From Geobacillus stearothermophilus ATCC 12980 (lineage in GTDB: Bacteria > Bacillota > Bacilli > Bacillales > Anoxybacillaceae), in NCBI RefSeq assembly GCF_030369615.1, contig NZ_CP128494.1:468001-532000 (forward strand): a stretch of DNA of 64,000 bases, given 5' to 3'. The position numbers and the translations under genes were made by a program. The notes under the pieces were generated by a model. It saw nothing but the letters and a program-made list of their open reading frames with translations. It was not told the DNA's origin and made no database searches. Below are positions 52,459 through 62,198 of the stretch, piece after piece. The first letter of the stretch is position 1; each line of letters starts with the position of its first letter.

Positions 52459-52923
52459 CCTTTCCTTTCGTTTTCTTCATTTTACCATAAAAAAACCGGG
52501 ATGTAATCCCGCATGCGGTTACATCCCGGCTGGTGAAAAGGGGAGAGGATGATTCAATCAAATGTGCGTTTGATGAACACCCCATTTGCGACAAAGTCGT
52601 TTAGGCGTGAGCGCTTCCTTTGTTCAACGCGACCATCCCCTTTGGACAGGTTCGTTGCTTCTCAGCAACAGACAGATGGCCCTTGTTCATGAACGGTTTA
52701 CAACGTCTTGCGGCTCACAACGGTGTCTTTGACGAACACCCCATTTCAGATGGATCGTTCATCAGCCTTTGCTTGGTGAATCCCCATCCCCTCTTCGCTA
52801 TTTATCATGCCCGCAGAGGCAGTGTTTATGCAGGGAGGGGCAACAAACTTTTTTGGTAAAAACCGCTTCTCTTTGGTACAATGGGGGCAAAAGCCATTTC
52901 GCGGTGGAAGGGGTTAGCGGACG
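52459..52923. other. 465-base gap between hit and ecsA with internal repeats
   Basis: No credible gene. Two copies of GAACACCCCATTT (52575-52587 and 52734-52746), each preceded by TTTGAyG, lie 159 bases apart and are parts of a longer weak repeat. Several dyads occur (for example GTTGCTTCTCAGCAAC near 52652). On the minus strand a terminator (52489-52528) stands just before hit, implying a transcript that starts further right and ends before hit. The last 60 bases hold the ecsA promoter region (TTGGTA and ACAATG near 52870). Confidence 0.5.
52489..52528 (-). terminator. Minus-strand terminator ahead of hit
   Basis: CCGGGATGTAA / TTACATCCCGG stem, followed on the minus strand by seven T. It lies 43 bases upstream of the hit start codon, so it either ends an upstream noncoding RNA or attenuates hit. 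Confidence 0.7.
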
Positions 52924-53661
52924 ATGGCGCTTTTGCAAGTGGATCATATATCCGGAGGGTATACAGCGCAAAACGTGCTTGAGGATGTGACATTTTCGGT
53001 TGAGCGCGGCGAAATAGTGGCCTTGATTGGCTTGAACGGGGCCGGGAAAAGCACGACAATCAAACATATTATCGGTTTGATGGAGCCGCGCCGCGGGACG
53101 GTTTCGATCAACGGCTATACGCTCGCGGCCGAGCCGGAGGCGTACCGGAAGCAGTTTGCCTTTATTCCGGAAACGCCGGTGTTGTATGAAGAACTGACAT
53201 TGGAAGAACACTTGCGTCTAGCGGCGATGGCGTACGGGTTGAGCGAGGCGGAATACGAACGCCGCCTTCCTCCCTTGCTTCGCGAGTTCCGCCTCGAGCG
53301 GCGTCTTTCTTCGTTTCCGGCCCATTTTTCCAAAGGGATGAAACAAAAAGTGATGATCGTTTGCGCCTTTTTGCTTGAACCGCCTCTTTATATGATCGAC
53401 GAGCCGTTTCTTGGCCTTGATCCGCTTGCGATTCATGCGCTGCTCGAGCGGATGAATGAACAAAAGGCGAAGGGAGCCGGCATTTTGTTATCAACCCATA
53501 TTTTAGCAACGGCCGAGCGGTATTGCGACTCGTTTGTCATTTTGCACCAAGGGCGCGTGAAAGCGAAAGGAACACTTGATGACATCCGCCGCCAGTCCGG
53601 GTTGAAACATGCGACGCTTGATGAGGTGTACATTGAATTAACAAAGGATGATGCGCCATGA
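52924..53661 (+). CDS. ecsA: ABC transporter ATPase EcsA
   Basis: A 245-residue ATPase with Walker A 'ALIGLNGAGKSTTIKHIIGL' near residue 36, signature 'HFSKGMKQKVMIVCAFLLEP' (Phe-Ser-Lys-Gly in place of LSGG, normal for EcsA) and Walker B 'LYMIDEPFLGLDPLAIHALL'. EcsAB influences protein secretion, competence and intramembrane proteolysis by RasP in B. subtilis. Its stop overlaps the ecsB start. Confidence 0.93.
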   Translation: MALLQVDHISGGYTAQNVLEDVTFSVERGEIVALIGLNGAGKSTTIKHIIGLMEPRRGTVSINGYTLAAEPEAYRKQFAFIPETPVLYEELTLEEHLRLAAMAYGLSEAEYERRLPPLLREFRLERRLSSFPAHFSKGMKQKVMIVCAFLLEPPLYMIDEPFLGLDPLAIHALLERMNEQKAKGAGILLSTHILATAERYCDSFVILHQGRVKAKGTLDDIRRQSGLKHATLDEVYIELTKDDAP

Positions 53662-54872
53662 TGGACGCCGGCAAGCTTTGGCAGGAGCGCTTTCGAGCGG
53701 AGGGGAGGCGAAGGCTCCGGTACTTGCGTTACATGTTCAATGACCATTTGCTTGTCGGCCTGTTCATCGTGTTGGGCTGGGCGGCGGTCGTGTATAAACG
53801 CTCGATCGAACAGCTCCCCCCCTCATTTCCGTACCCAGCCATCGCTGCGGCGGTGTTTGGTTGGGCGGCGGCGTCAGGCTCGGTGCGCACCTTGTTTCGT
53901 GAAGCGGATATGGTGTTTTTGCTGCCGGCCGAGCGCCGGCTGCGTCCATATATTCGCCGGGCGTTTGTTTTCTCTGCAGTGTGGCACTCCTACGGCCTAT
54001 GTTTGCTTCTTTTGGCGGCCGGACCGCTCCATGTCCGGTTTTCGCCGGTGCCGTGGCCGCTCTTTTTGCTCGGCATCGTCTGTTTAAAACTATGGAATTT
54101 ATGGGCGAGTTGGAAGGGGAATTACATCGCTGAACCGTCGTTTCATCGTTGGAGCGCGCTTGTCCGCTTGGGCGCATCGGCGCTTGTCGTGTACTTTTGG
54201 TTGGCGGCGGCGCCGTGGCCGTTTTTCGGAACGGTCGCTGCGTTGATGGCCGCTCTTTCCGTCTGCTTATGGCGGTGGACAGAAGGGGAAACATGGAAGT
54301 GGGAGCGGCTCATCGCCGAAGAGCAGCGCGCAGCCCGATTGTTTTACCGGGTGGCCAACTTGTTCACGGACGTTCCGGAATGGCGGGAGACGGCGAAGCG
54401 GCGGCGTTGGCTCGACCCGTTGCTGGCCTTTATTCCGTACGGGCCGCGGCACGTCTTTTTCCATTTGTATGCACGCACGTTTTTGCGCGCCGGCGAGTAC
54501 GCAGGGCTGTATGTGCGGCTAACCGCCATCGGATGCGTCGTGCTCGCGGCGGCCGACCATGAATACATGCGGGCGGCCACGGTGCTTTTGGTGTTGTATG
54601 CGACCGCTGTTCAATTGGCGGCGCTTCCTCATCGCCACCGTTATTCGCTATGGACGCGGCTGTACCCGCTGCCGCGGACGGAATCGCCCGCCGCTGCCAT
54701 GCGGCTGTTCGCCATCTTGCTCATCGCGCAAAATACGTTGTTTCACCTTGTATTGGCTGCTGTCTCCCCCTGTTTTCTTTGGCTTGCCACTTGGGTGGGC
54801 GGAAACGCGTGGGGGATCTGGGCGGCCGGGCGCTATGGACGCCCGCGCCGGAGGGCCAACGCCGGCTATTAG
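53658..54872 (+). CDS. ecsB: ABC transporter permease EcsB
   Basis: A 404-residue membrane protein with about eight helices and a cytoplasmic N-terminus ('LWQERFRAEGRRRLRYLRYM'). It carries the family's 'LLPAERRLRPYIRRAF' loop and 'RRRWLDPLLAFIPYGPRHVF'. The ATG overlaps the ecsA stop (ATGA). ecsC, which follows in B. subtilis, is absent; a terminator comes directly after. Confidence 0.9.
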   Translation: MMDAGKLWQERFRAEGRRRLRYLRYMFNDHLLVGLFIVLGWAAVVYKRSIEQLPPSFPYPAIAAAVFGWAAASGSVRTLFREADMVFLLPAERRLRPYIRRAFVFSAVWHSYGLCLLLLAAGPLHVRFSPVPWPLFLLGIVCLKLWNLWASWKGNYIAEPSFHRWSALVRLGASALVVYFWLAAAPWPFFGTVAALMAALSVCLWRWTEGETWKWERLIAEEQRAARLFYRVANLFTDVPEWRETAKRRRWLDPLLAFIPYGPRHVFFHLYARTFLRAGEYAGLYVRLTAIGCVVLAAADHEYMRAATVLLVLYATAVQLAALPHRHRYSLWTRLYPLPRTESPAAAMRLFAILLIAQNTLFHLVLAAVSPCFLWLATWVGGNAWGIWAAGRYGRPRRRANAGY

Positions 54873-54907
54873 CGCTTTTCGAGCCAAGGCCGGCGTCTTT
54901 CTTTTTT
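54859..54907 (+). terminator. Terminator of ecsAB
   Basis: ACGCCGGC / GCCGGCGT stem overlapping the ecsB stop, then a CTTTCTTTTTT tail. Confidence 0.75.
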
Positions 54908-55075
54908 GAAAGGGGCGACGGAAAGCCCTTAACGTGCTGTTTCTGCTTGATGCTCTCCCAGCGCAGCGCTTCTTTTTTGTTTCACACCTTCTTTCCCGCT
55001 TCATATGCTGTAGTACACCAGCCCAGGCGCATGTCCGGCGGGCCGGGCTGGAAGTTGGGGGAAAGGGGATTGTGT

Positions 55076-56476
55076 ATGGGTGTAGAGCTTGTGGCGCTGC
55101 ACTGGATTTACTTGCTGTTTATCATGCTCATCATTGGGTTTATGGTTGCCCGCAAAGATACATCGCTCGTTTGCATTGCTGGGATCTTTTTGTTGGCGGC
55201 GGTCGCTACCCATTCACTGAGCGCGGCAGTCAGCGGGGTGTTTAACAGTTTTATTTACGCCATTACCGAATTGCTGCCGCCGATTTTGGTCATCTCAATC
55301 ATTGTGTCGATGAGCAAAGTGTTGTCGGCGACCGGCATCAATGATGTCATGGTATCACCGTTTGTCCGCTTGATCCGCACGCCGGCTTGGGCGTATTGGA
55401 CGATCGGGATTTTGATGATGGTCATCTCCTGGTTTTTCTGGCCGTCTCCAGCCGTTGCCTTAATGGGGGCGGTGCTGTTGCCGGCAGCGGTCCGGGTGGG
55501 CTTGCCGGCGTTAGGAGCGGCGATGGCGATGAACTTGTTTGGGCATGGCATCGCGCTTTCTGGCGATTTCATCATTCAAGGGGCGCCGAAACTGACCGCC
55601 GATGCAGCCGGCCTGCCGGTTGGCGACGTCATCGCTGCTAGTGTGCCGCTCGTGTTTGTCATGGGGGCGGTCACGACCGTCACCGCGTTTTATTTGCTGC
55701 GCCGCGACATGAAGCAAGGACGTTTGGCGGTCGGCGATGCAGAAATCGCTGCTGCCACGGATTCGGCGCTCGAAAAAACGGAAGGACTGCTCGCCGAGAC
55801 GGCGAAAAAATGGCTGGCGCTGTTGATTCCGGTGTTGTTTGCCCTTGACGTCATCGCGATGTTTTATTTGCGCTTGCAAGGCGGCGAGGCGACAGCCTTA
55901 GTCGGCGGAACCGCGATTTTTATTTTGATCCTCATTTCCGTTTTAGCCCACCGGCAAGAGAGCTTTGCTGAAGTGACCAATTACCTTATTGAAGGATTTC
56001 AGTTCGGATTTAAAGTGTTCGGTCCTATCATTCCGATTGCCGCCTTTTTCTATCTTGGCGATGCCGGATTTGTAAAAATTATCGGCGACTACTTGCCGCA
56101 GGCGTCACAGGGCATTGTCAACGATTTAGGGGTCGCCTTGGCTCATGCAGTGCCGATGAACAACGAAATCGGGGCAGTGACGCTCACGATTGTCGGGGCG
56201 ATTACCGGTCTTGACGGCTCCGGGTTTTCCGGCATCTCGCTCGCTGGTTCGGTCGCCCATTTGTTTGCGCTCGCCATTGGCGGCGGGGCGGCCACGTTAA
56301 CGGCGCTCGGCCAGATCGCTGCCATTTGGGTCGGCGGCGGCACGCTTGTTCCGTGGGCGCTCATCCCGGCCGCGGCCATTTGCGGCGTCGATCCGTTTGA
56401 GTTGGCGCGGCGCAACTTGATTCCGGTAGCGGTCGGTCTGGCGGTCACAACCGTTGTCGCCATGTTTCTGATCTGA
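55076..56476 (+). CDS. yhfA: Polytopic putative transporter, YhfA-like
   Basis: A 466-residue protein with about twelve membrane helices. It has a discontinuous pattern typical of ion transporter superfamily carriers: 'WFFWPSPAVALMGAVLLPAA' near residue 120 and a second repeat with 'AHAVPMNNEIGAVTLTIVGA' and 'SGFSGISLAGSVAHLFA' near 360-400. Size and place (between ecsB and hemE) match B. subtilis YhfA. ATG 55076 follows GAAAGGGGATTGTGT; the open frame upstream is unrelated. The substrate is unknown; organic anion/Na+ symport is a guess from the fold. Confidence 0.75.
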   Translation: MGVELVALHWIYLLFIMLIIGFMVARKDTSLVCIAGIFLLAAVATHSLSAAVSGVFNSFIYAITELLPPILVISIIVSMSKVLSATGINDVMVSPFVRLIRTPAWAYWTIGILMMVISWFFWPSPAVALMGAVLLPAAVRVGLPALGAAMAMNLFGHGIALSGDFIIQGAPKLTADAAGLPVGDVIAASVPLVFVMGAVTTVTAFYLLRRDMKQGRLAVGDAEIAAATDSALEKTEGLLAETAKKWLALLIPVLFALDVIAMFYLRLQGGEATALVGGTAIFILILISVLAHRQESFAEVTNYLIEGFQFGFKVFGPIIPIAAFFYLGDAGFVKIIGDYLPQASQGIVNDLGVALAHAVPMNNEIGAVTLTIVGAITGLDGSGFSGISLAGSVAHLFALAIGGGAATLTALGQIAAIWVGGGTLVPWALIPAAAICGVDPFELARRNLIPVAVGLAVTTVVAMFLI

Positions 56477-56477
56477 C

Positions 56478-56516
56478 GAAAAAAGCTGTCCTGTGCGGCC
56501 AGGGCAGCTTTTTTGG
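56478..56516 (+). terminator. Terminator after the YhfA-like gene
   Basis: AAAAAAGCTGTCCTG / CAGGGCAGCTTTTTT stem and T-run. Confidence 0.85.
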
Positions 56517-56665
56517 TATAATGGTCATAGGCTGAAAATCGGTCGATTTTTTGACAGTTTGTTTCCTTCTCTATACATAGAGCGGGGAAACCTGTATAGT
56601 GAAAAATAGATAAGCAAAAAATCGGAAACGGACAGCTCGATTGGGGAAAAGAAAGGCGGATGGAG

Positions 56666-57703
56666 ATGACAAGACGGATCAACGATACATTTTTGCGCGC
56701 CTGCCGCGGCGAGAAAACGGATTATGTGCCGGTCTGGTACATGCGGCAAGCCGGCCGGTCGCAGCCGGAGTACCGGGCGCTGAAAGAAAAATACTCGCTG
56801 TTTGAGATTACGCATGAACCGGAGCTGTGCGCCTATGTCACGAGGCTTCCGGTCGAACAATACGGCGTTGATGCCGCGATTTTATATAAAGACATTATGA
56901 CGCCGCTGCCGGCGATTGGCGTTGATGTTGAGATTCAGGGCGGCATCGGGCCGGTGATCGCCAATCCGATTCGCTCGCTTCAAGACGTCGAACGGCTCGG
57001 GGAGATCGATCCGGAACATGATGTGCCATACGTGCTGGAGACGATCCGGTTGCTTGTCAACGAGCAGCTTGACGTGCCGCTCATCGGGTTTGCTGGTGCG
57101 CCGTTTACGTTGGCGAGCTACATGATTGAAGGCGGACCATCAAAAAATTACCATAAAACAAAAGCGTTTATGTATGCGGAACCGAAGGCATGGTTTGCCT
57201 TAATGGACAAACTCGCCGAGATGACGATCCGCTACGTGCGGTCGCAAATTCAGGCCGGGGCGAGCGCGGTGCAGATTTTTGATTCTTGGGTCGGAGCGGT
57301 GAATGCGGACGATTACCGGGCGTTTATTAAGCCGGCGATGGCGCGCATTTTTGCCGCTTTGCGCGAGGAAGGCGTGCCGCTCATTATGTTTGGCGTCGGG
57401 GCGGGCCATTTGGTGCGCGAGTGGAACGATTTGCCGCTTGATGTCATCGGCCTTGATTGGCGGCTGTCAATTCGGGAGGCGCGCCGCCAAGGCATTGTGA
57501 AAGCCATCCAAGGCAACTTGGATCCGGCGGTGTTGCTCGCTCCATGGAATGTGATCGAAGAGCGGGTGAAACGCATTTTGGACGAGGGGATGGAGCAGCC
57601 GGGCTATATTTTTAACCTGGGACATGGCATTTTCCCTGATGTGCAGCCGGCGACTTTGAAGCGGCTGACGGCTTTTATCCATGAGTATACTTCAGCAAAG
57701 TAA
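56666..57703 (+). CDS. hemE: Uroporphyrinogen decarboxylase HemE
   Basis: A 345-residue TIM barrel with the signature '[20 protein letters not shown]' near residue 22, '[19 protein letters not shown]', '[17 protein letters not shown]' and '[18 protein letters not shown]'. It decarboxylates uroporphyrinogen III to coproporphyrinogen III. I chose ATG 56666 over 56660 because the site GAAAGG is then 10 bases away. It is the first gene of the hemEHY operon; 15 bases separate it from hemH. Confidence 0.95.
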   Translation: MTRRINDTFLRACRGEKTDYVPVWYMRQAGRSQPEYRALKEKYSLFEITHEPELCAYVTRLPVEQYGVDAAILYKDIMTPLPAIGVDVEIQGGIGPVIANPIRSLQDVERLGEIDPEHDVPYVLETIRLLVNEQLDVPLIGFAGAPFTLASYMIEGGPSKNYHKTKAFMYAEPKAWFALMDKLAEMTIRYVRSQIQAGASAVQIFDSWVGAVNADDYRAFIKPAMARIFAALREEGVPLIMFGVGAGHLVREWNDLPLDVIGLDWRLSIREARRQGIVKAIQGNLDPAVLLAPWNVIEERVKRILDEGMEQPGYIFNLGHGIFPDVQPATLKRLTAFIHEYTSAK

Positions 57704-57718
57704 ACGAGGTGCAACACA

Positions 57719-58666
57719 ATGAAGAACATTGTCGGACTGCTTGTGATGGCGTACGGCACGCCGTACAAGGAAGACGATATTGAACGGTATTATACGCATA
57801 TCCGCCACGGGAGGAAGCCGCCGCAAGAACAAATCGAGGATTTAAAAGCGCGCTACCGGGCGATCGGCGGCCTGTCGCCGCTTGCGAAAATTACGGAAGA
57901 GCAGGCGAAACGGCTCGAGGAGCGGCTGAACGAAGTGCAAGATGAAGTCGAGTTTCGCATGTATTTAGGGCTCAAACATATTGAGCCGTTCATTGAGGAT
58001 GCCGTCGAGCGCATGCATGATGACGGCATCAAAGAAACGGTTGGGATCGTCCTAGCCCCTCATTATTCCACATTCAGCATCCGCTCGTACAACGAGCGGG
58101 CGAAAGCGGCGGCGGAAAAGCTTGGCGGCCCGGTTATTTATACGATTGACCAGTGGTATGACGAGCCGAAGTTTTTGCAATATTGGTCCGAACGAGTGAG
58201 AGCCATTTTTGATGCCATGCCGGAACAAGAGCGGGAACGGGCGGTGTTGATCGTCTCGGCCCATAGTTTGCCGGAAAAAATCATTCAAGCGGGCGACCCG
58301 TATCCAGAACAGCTCCAAGACACAGCCGAACGTATTGCCAAACAAGCCGGCGTCTCGCATTACGCCGTCGGTTGGCAAAGCGCCGGCAGCACGCCGGAGC
58401 CATGGCTTGGCCCGGACGTGCAAGATTTGACGCGCCAGCTCCATGAAGAGCACGGCTATACGTCGTTCGTTTATGCGCCGGTCGGTTTTGTCGCCGACCA
58501 TTTGGAAGTGTTGTATGACAACGATATTGAATGCAAGCAAGTAACCGAAGAAATTGGCGCCCGCTATTACCGGCCGGAGATGCCGAATACCGATCCGCTG
58601 TTTATTGATGCATTGGCGACGGTCGTGTTAAAGCGGCTCGCAAAAGAAGGCGGTAAGCATGAGTGA
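57719..58666 (+). CDS. hemH: Coproporphyrin ferrochelatase HemH (CpfC)
   Basis: A 315-residue ferrochelatase with '[20 protein letters not shown]', '[20 protein letters not shown]' (metal-site His near residue 182 in '[14 protein letters not shown]'-like sequence) and '[20 protein letters not shown]'. It has no 2Fe-2S cluster. In Gram-positives it inserts iron into coproporphyrin III. Its stop overlaps hemY by 8 bases. Confidence 0.94.
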   Translation: MKNIVGLLVMAYGTPYKEDDIERYYTHIRHGRKPPQEQIEDLKARYRAIGGLSPLAKITEEQAKRLEERLNEVQDEVEFRMYLGLKHIEPFIEDAVERMHDDGIKETVGIVLAPHYSTFSIRSYNERAKAAAEKLGGPVIYTIDQWYDEPKFLQYWSERVRAIFDAMPEQERERAVLIVSAHSLPEKIIQAGDPYPEQLQDTAERIAKQAGVSHYAVGWQSAGSTPEPWLGPDVQDLTRQLHEEHGYTSFVYAPVGFVADHLEVLYDNDIECKQVTEEIGARYYRPEMPNTDPLFIDALATVVLKRLAKEGGKHE

Positions 58667-60062
58667 AGGAAAACGGACGGTTGTGATTATCGGCGGCGGC
58701 ATTACGGGTCTCGCGGCCGCCTACTACTTGCAAAAAGCGGCTAAAGAACAGCAACTGCCAGTGACGTGTAAACTTGTCGAGGCGACGCACCGGCTCGGCG
58801 GAAAAGTGCAGACGGTCGTTCGTGACGGTTTTGTCATTGAACGGGGGCCGGACTCGTTTTTGGCGCGGAAAACGAGCGCATTCCGCCTTGTGAAAGAAGT
58901 CGGGCTCGAACGGGAAATCGTTCATAATGCGAACGGAAAGTCGTACATTTTGGTCAATGGCAAGCTGCACCCGATTCCAGGCGGAGCGGTGATGGGCATC
59001 CCGACGCGCATCGCCCCGTTTGTGGCGACCGGGTTGTTTTCGCCGGCCGGCAAGCTGCGGGCGGCGCTCGACTTCGTGCTGCCGCCGGTGAAAACAGCCG
59101 GTGATATGCCGCTTGGCCGCTTTTTTCGCCGCCGTTTAGGCGATGAAGTGGTGGACAATTTGATCGAACCGCTGCTGTCTGGCATTTACGCCGGCGACAT
59201 CGACGAAATGAGCTTAATGGCAACGTTCCCGCAGTTTTTTCAGCTGGAACAAAAATACGGCAGCCTCGTTCGCGGTGCGAAACGGACGACGCCAAAGGAA
59301 CAGAAGGAGCGAAAAGGGGCATTTCAGACGTTAAAAACCGGCTTGCAGTCGCTCGTCGAAGAGTTGGAAAAGCGGCTTGAGCCAGGCAGCGTCGTCAAAG
59401 GGGCGCGCGTCGAGCGGATCATCCGCGTCGGTTCAGCGTATCAGCTGCGGTTCAGCAATGGTGAAACGTGGGAGGCGGACAGCGTCATTGTTGCGGTGCC
59501 GCACCATGTCGTGCCGGATATGTTCGCTGATTATCCGTTTTTTGCCCCGTTTCGGTCCGTGCCGCTGACGTCGGTGGCAACGGTCGCGCTTGCTTTTCCA
59601 GAGGAAGCGATCCGTCAAGATATTGACGGCACTGGGTTTGTTGTCTCGCGCCGCAGCGATTACACGCTGACGGCGTGCACGTGGACGCACAAAAAATGGC
59701 CGTACACGGCTCCGCCCGGCAAAGCGCTGCTGCGCGGCTATGTCGGACGCCCGGGCGATGAGGAGATCGTCGATCAACCGGATGACGAGATTGTCCGCGT
59801 TGTGTTGGATGATTTAAGTAAAGTGATGAAAATTGACGGCCGGCCGGAGTTTGCCGTCATCTCCCGGTGGAAGCGGGCGATGCCGCAATATACAGTCGGG
59901 CATCGCGAGCGGCTGGCGAAAATTAAGCAACAGATGGCGGCTGAGTTGCCGGGAGTGTTTTTGGCCGGTAGCTCGTATGAAGGGCTCGGGCTGCCGGATT
60001 GCATCGACCAAGGAGAGAAGGCGGTCGGTGATGTGCTTGACTACTTGCGCCAAACGGAATAA
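58659..60062 (+). CDS. hemY: Coproporphyrinogen III oxidase HemY (CgoX)
   Basis: A 467-residue flavoprotein with FAD motif '[20 protein letters not shown]' near residue 6, '[20 protein letters not shown]' and the C-terminal FAD contact '[20 protein letters not shown]'. It is the soluble, Gram-positive enzyme that oxidises coproporphyrinogen to coproporphyrin before HemH acts. With hemE and hemH it gives the coproporphyrin-dependent haem route. A GGGCCGCC / GGCGGCCC hairpin lies about 35 bases after the stop. Confidence 0.94.
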   Translation: MSEGKRTVVIIGGGITGLAAAYYLQKAAKEQQLPVTCKLVEATHRLGGKVQTVVRDGFVIERGPDSFLARKTSAFRLVKEVGLEREIVHNANGKSYILVNGKLHPIPGGAVMGIPTRIAPFVATGLFSPAGKLRAALDFVLPPVKTAGDMPLGRFFRRRLGDEVVDNLIEPLLSGIYAGDIDEMSLMATFPQFFQLEQKYGSLVRGAKRTTPKEQKERKGAFQTLKTGLQSLVEELEKRLEPGSVVKGARVERIIRVGSAYQLRFSNGETWEADSVIVAVPHHVVPDMFADYPFFAPFRSVPLTSVATVALAFPEEAIRQDIDGTGFVVSRRSDYTLTACTWTHKKWPYTAPPGKALLRGYVGRPGDEEIVDQPDDEIVRVVLDDLSKVMKIDGRPEFAVISRWKRAMPQYTVGHRERLAKIKQQMAAELPGVFLAGSSYEGLGLPDCIDQGEKAVGDVLDYLRQTE

Positions 60063-60288
60063 CACCAGCCGGTCGGGATGTACAGCCGCGCCCATTAGCG
60101 GGCCGCCTTGTACCGTTAGGCGGCCCGTGTATTCCGTTGTCCGGCCGCGCTGTTCCCTAGAACAAGGGGTGCCGCCGTTTCGGGAAGCTGAGCGGCGTTT
60201 TTAAGGGCTTTACGGGAAAACGGCCGCATAGTATAATGGATACGAATTGACTGAATCGTTCATTTAGTCAAATTAAAGGATGAGGCCA

Positions 60289-60429
60289 ATGGCAAGCGAC
60301 CGTAAACGGCAAATTATCGAGGCGGCAACTCAATCGTTTGCGGCATTCGGCTACAAGGCGACGACGATGGAACAAATCGCCAAGCTCGCCAATGTCGGCA
60401 AGGGAACGATTTATACGTTTTTTCCGTGA
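60289..60429 (+). pseudogene. yhgD: TetR-family regulator YhgD, cut by IS insertion
   Basis: Only the first 46 codons remain: 'MASDRKRQIIEAATQSFAAF' then the helix-turn-helix 'ATTMEQIAKLANVGKGTIY' and 'TFFP', where the IS110-family element enters. The intact family has about 190 residues. B. subtilis yhgD follows hemY in the same way, which supports the identity. The remaining part, the ligand-binding domain, is found neither right of the IS pair nor elsewhere in the window. yhgE, normally next, is also missing. Confidence 0.88.
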
Positions 60430-60566
60430 AAATCCCCACCACTTGGTGAGTGCGGTATACGCTCCTGATCCGTGAGGGTATACTGAAAATGGCCAAAAAA
60501 GGCAATAGGAAAGCAGAGGTGCCCGATTTTAGGCATCTCGTATAACCTGTCTGCCTTTTGGCTAGA

Positions 60567-61703
60567 CTAAATAAGTTGTGGTTGGCGGAACGGCTCTTTG
60601 CGGGAGATCATGCAAAAGATGATCACCAACATCCGCCGAGCAATGGCGATGAGGGCTTTTTTCTTCCCGCACCGGGCCGCCAACGACCAAAACTTTCGGG
60701 ACAAGGGATGCGTCTTGGATCGAGCTGCTGACCATGCCGCCTCGCATAACGCCGATCGGAGATGGGGATTGCCTTTTGTCGTGCGCGTGCTCTTTCGCTT
60801 TCCGGCGCTTTCATGGTTGCCGGGGGACAATCCAGTCCATGAAGCCGCCCGTTCCGGCGTTTCAAAGACGCTCATGTCGGTTCCCATCTCGGCGATGATG
60901 ACGGCGGCGGTTTGTTTTTTCACTCCGGGCATGGTCATCAGCAGGTTCACTTCCTCGCGATACGGCTCGAGCAGGCGGTCGATGTGTTGGTCGACTTCTT
61001 CGATGAGCCGCTCCAATTCCTCAACGTGTTTCCACAAGAGGCGAAGGAGACGGAGCTCGTGTTCGGTCAAGGTGCCGAGCAGCGAATCGTACACCGCTTG
61101 CTTTTTCTTTTTGAGCCTTCCGCGCAGGCATTCATCCAACTCGTCCTTGTCCACGTATCCCTTCTCCAGCAGCCGGGCGAGGATGTCTTTTCCGGAAACG
61201 CCGAAGAGATCGGAGAGGACCGAGCCGAGTTTGACATTGGAAGACTCGAGCACTTTTTGAATCCGGTTTTTCTCCGAAGTCAGCTGTCCGACCCACTTTT
61301 TGCGGAGGCGGGTAAAATCCCGCAATTCGCGAATATCCGCTGGGGGGACGAAACTTTTTTCAACGAGTCCATGGCGGAGCAGCTTGGCGATCCACTCGGC
61401 GTCAGAGACATCGGTTTTTCTTCCCGGGACATTTTTGATCCGCTGCGGATTGGCCAGTGTCAAGTCGACATAGCCCTCGAGGAAGGCGAAGACCGGTTTC
61501 CAATACACGCCGGTGGATTCCATGGCGACATGGGTGACGCCATGTTCTTCGAGCCACTCAAGCAGGTCGCCAAGTCCCTTCGAGAACGTGGAGAAGGTTT
61601 GAATGTCCTTTTGAATGTGTCCATCTTCTTCCCATAGCGCGCAGGCGACGATGGTTTCGGCATGAACATCCAATCCTGCGCAGCGAGGATAGATGACATC
61701 CAT
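60567..61703 (-). CDS. IS110-family transposase, copy A
   Basis: A 378-residue DEDD recombinase. The N-terminal catalytic residues are in 'CAGLDVHAETIVACALWEE', 'THVAMESTGVYWKPVFAFLE' and 'GRKTDVSDAEWIAKLLRHGL'. The C-terminal Transposase_20 domain has 'LLMTMPGVKKQTAAVIIAEM' and 'WTGLSPGNHESAGKRKST' with the Ser nucleophile region. ATG 61703 has AAGGAGG 10 bases upstream; the longer open frame has no site. It is intact and identical to copy B. Confidence 0.92.
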   Translation of the reverse strand: MDVIYPRCAGLDVHAETIVACALWEEDGHIQKDIQTFSTFSKGLGDLLEWLEEHGVTHVAMESTGVYWKPVFAFLEGYVDLTLANPQRIKNVPGRKTDVSDAEWIAKLLRHGLVEKSFVPPADIRELRDFTRLRKKWVGQLTSEKNRIQKVLESSNVKLGSVLSDLFGVSGKDILARLLEKGYVDKDELDECLRGRLKKKKQAVYDSLLGTLTEHELRLLRLLWKHVEELERLIEEVDQHIDRLLEPYREEVNLLMTMPGVKKQTAAVIIAEMGTDMSVFETPERAASWTGLSPGNHESAGKRKSTRTTKGNPHLRSALCEAAWSAARSKTHPLSRKFWSLAARCGKKKALIAIARRMLVIIFCMISRKEPFRQPQLI

Positions 61704-62055
61704 GATGAAAATCCTCCTTTTCGATGATCGAGTGCGCAAACAGTGAATCCACGGGAGACATGCGGCAGTTTTCCGTTCGTCGTCACCTTTCCTCTATCAC
61801 AGGAAAGGGCGGACAATGGGTGGTGCACCCAGTGGATTCAAACACTTTTCCGTACAGGGTCTAAGCCACCATTAAGCATAACGTCCTGTTAAACTGTTTG
61901 CGCCTATTCTTCATTATGGGAAGAAAAGGGGGATTTTCATCCCTGGGTGGAGGGCAAACCATTGCCCATGGATCTTTTCCGTGAAAATAATGAATCCATG
62001 AGCGGTTATTTTCATGCTTGGGTGGCGAGTAAAAGCTTACTCATGGATGTTTTTT
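61704..62055 (-). other. Noncoding left end of IS110 copy A, bridge RNA candidate
   Basis: 352 bases upstream of the recombinase without a gene. They contain several near-repeats of CATGGAT and ATGAAAATAA-like words and a hairpin GAGTAA-GCTT-TTACTC (near 62028-62043). In IS110-group elements this end encodes the bridge RNA that pairs with target and donor. The repeat-rich, hairpin-rich make-up is compatible, but pairing loops to the flanks have not been shown. Confidence 0.45.
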
Positions 62056-62198
62056 CCGTGAAAATCCCCACCACTTGGTGAGTGCGGTATACGCTCCTGA
62101 TCCGTGAGGGTATACTGAAAATGGCCAAAAAAGGCAATAGGAAAGCAGAGGTGCCCGATTTTAGGCATCTCGTATAACCTGTCTGCCTTTTGGCTAGA

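Larger units (their letters stand above)
60424..62055 (-). mobile_element. IS110-family element, copy A of a head-to-tail pair
   Basis: A unit of 1632 bases that is repeated without change directly behind it. The junctions show a shared run of six T: left flank ACG-TTTTTT-CCGTGAAAA, internal GGATG-TTTTTT-CCGTGAAAA, right flank GGATG-TTTTTT-GTGTAAAA. There are no terminal inverted repeats. About 350 noncoding bases precede the recombinase gene and about 140 follow it. Confidence 0.85.

Noticed and set aside
52529..52700. T-box leader upstream of hit
   Set aside because: GGATGGTCGCG on the minus strand resembles the T-box core only loosely, lies 100 bases from the terminator, and no specifier stem or AGTA box was found; hit is not an amino-acid gene.
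52620..52859. A 79-codon plus-strand frame in the hit-ecsA gap
   Set aside because: No ribosome binding site, erratic composition, and it crosses the repeat and dyad region.
60912..61637. A 241-codon plus-strand frame in the IS110 copies (also at 62544-63269)
   Set aside because: Antisense to the recombinase with no start signal; it repeats only because the IS is duplicated.
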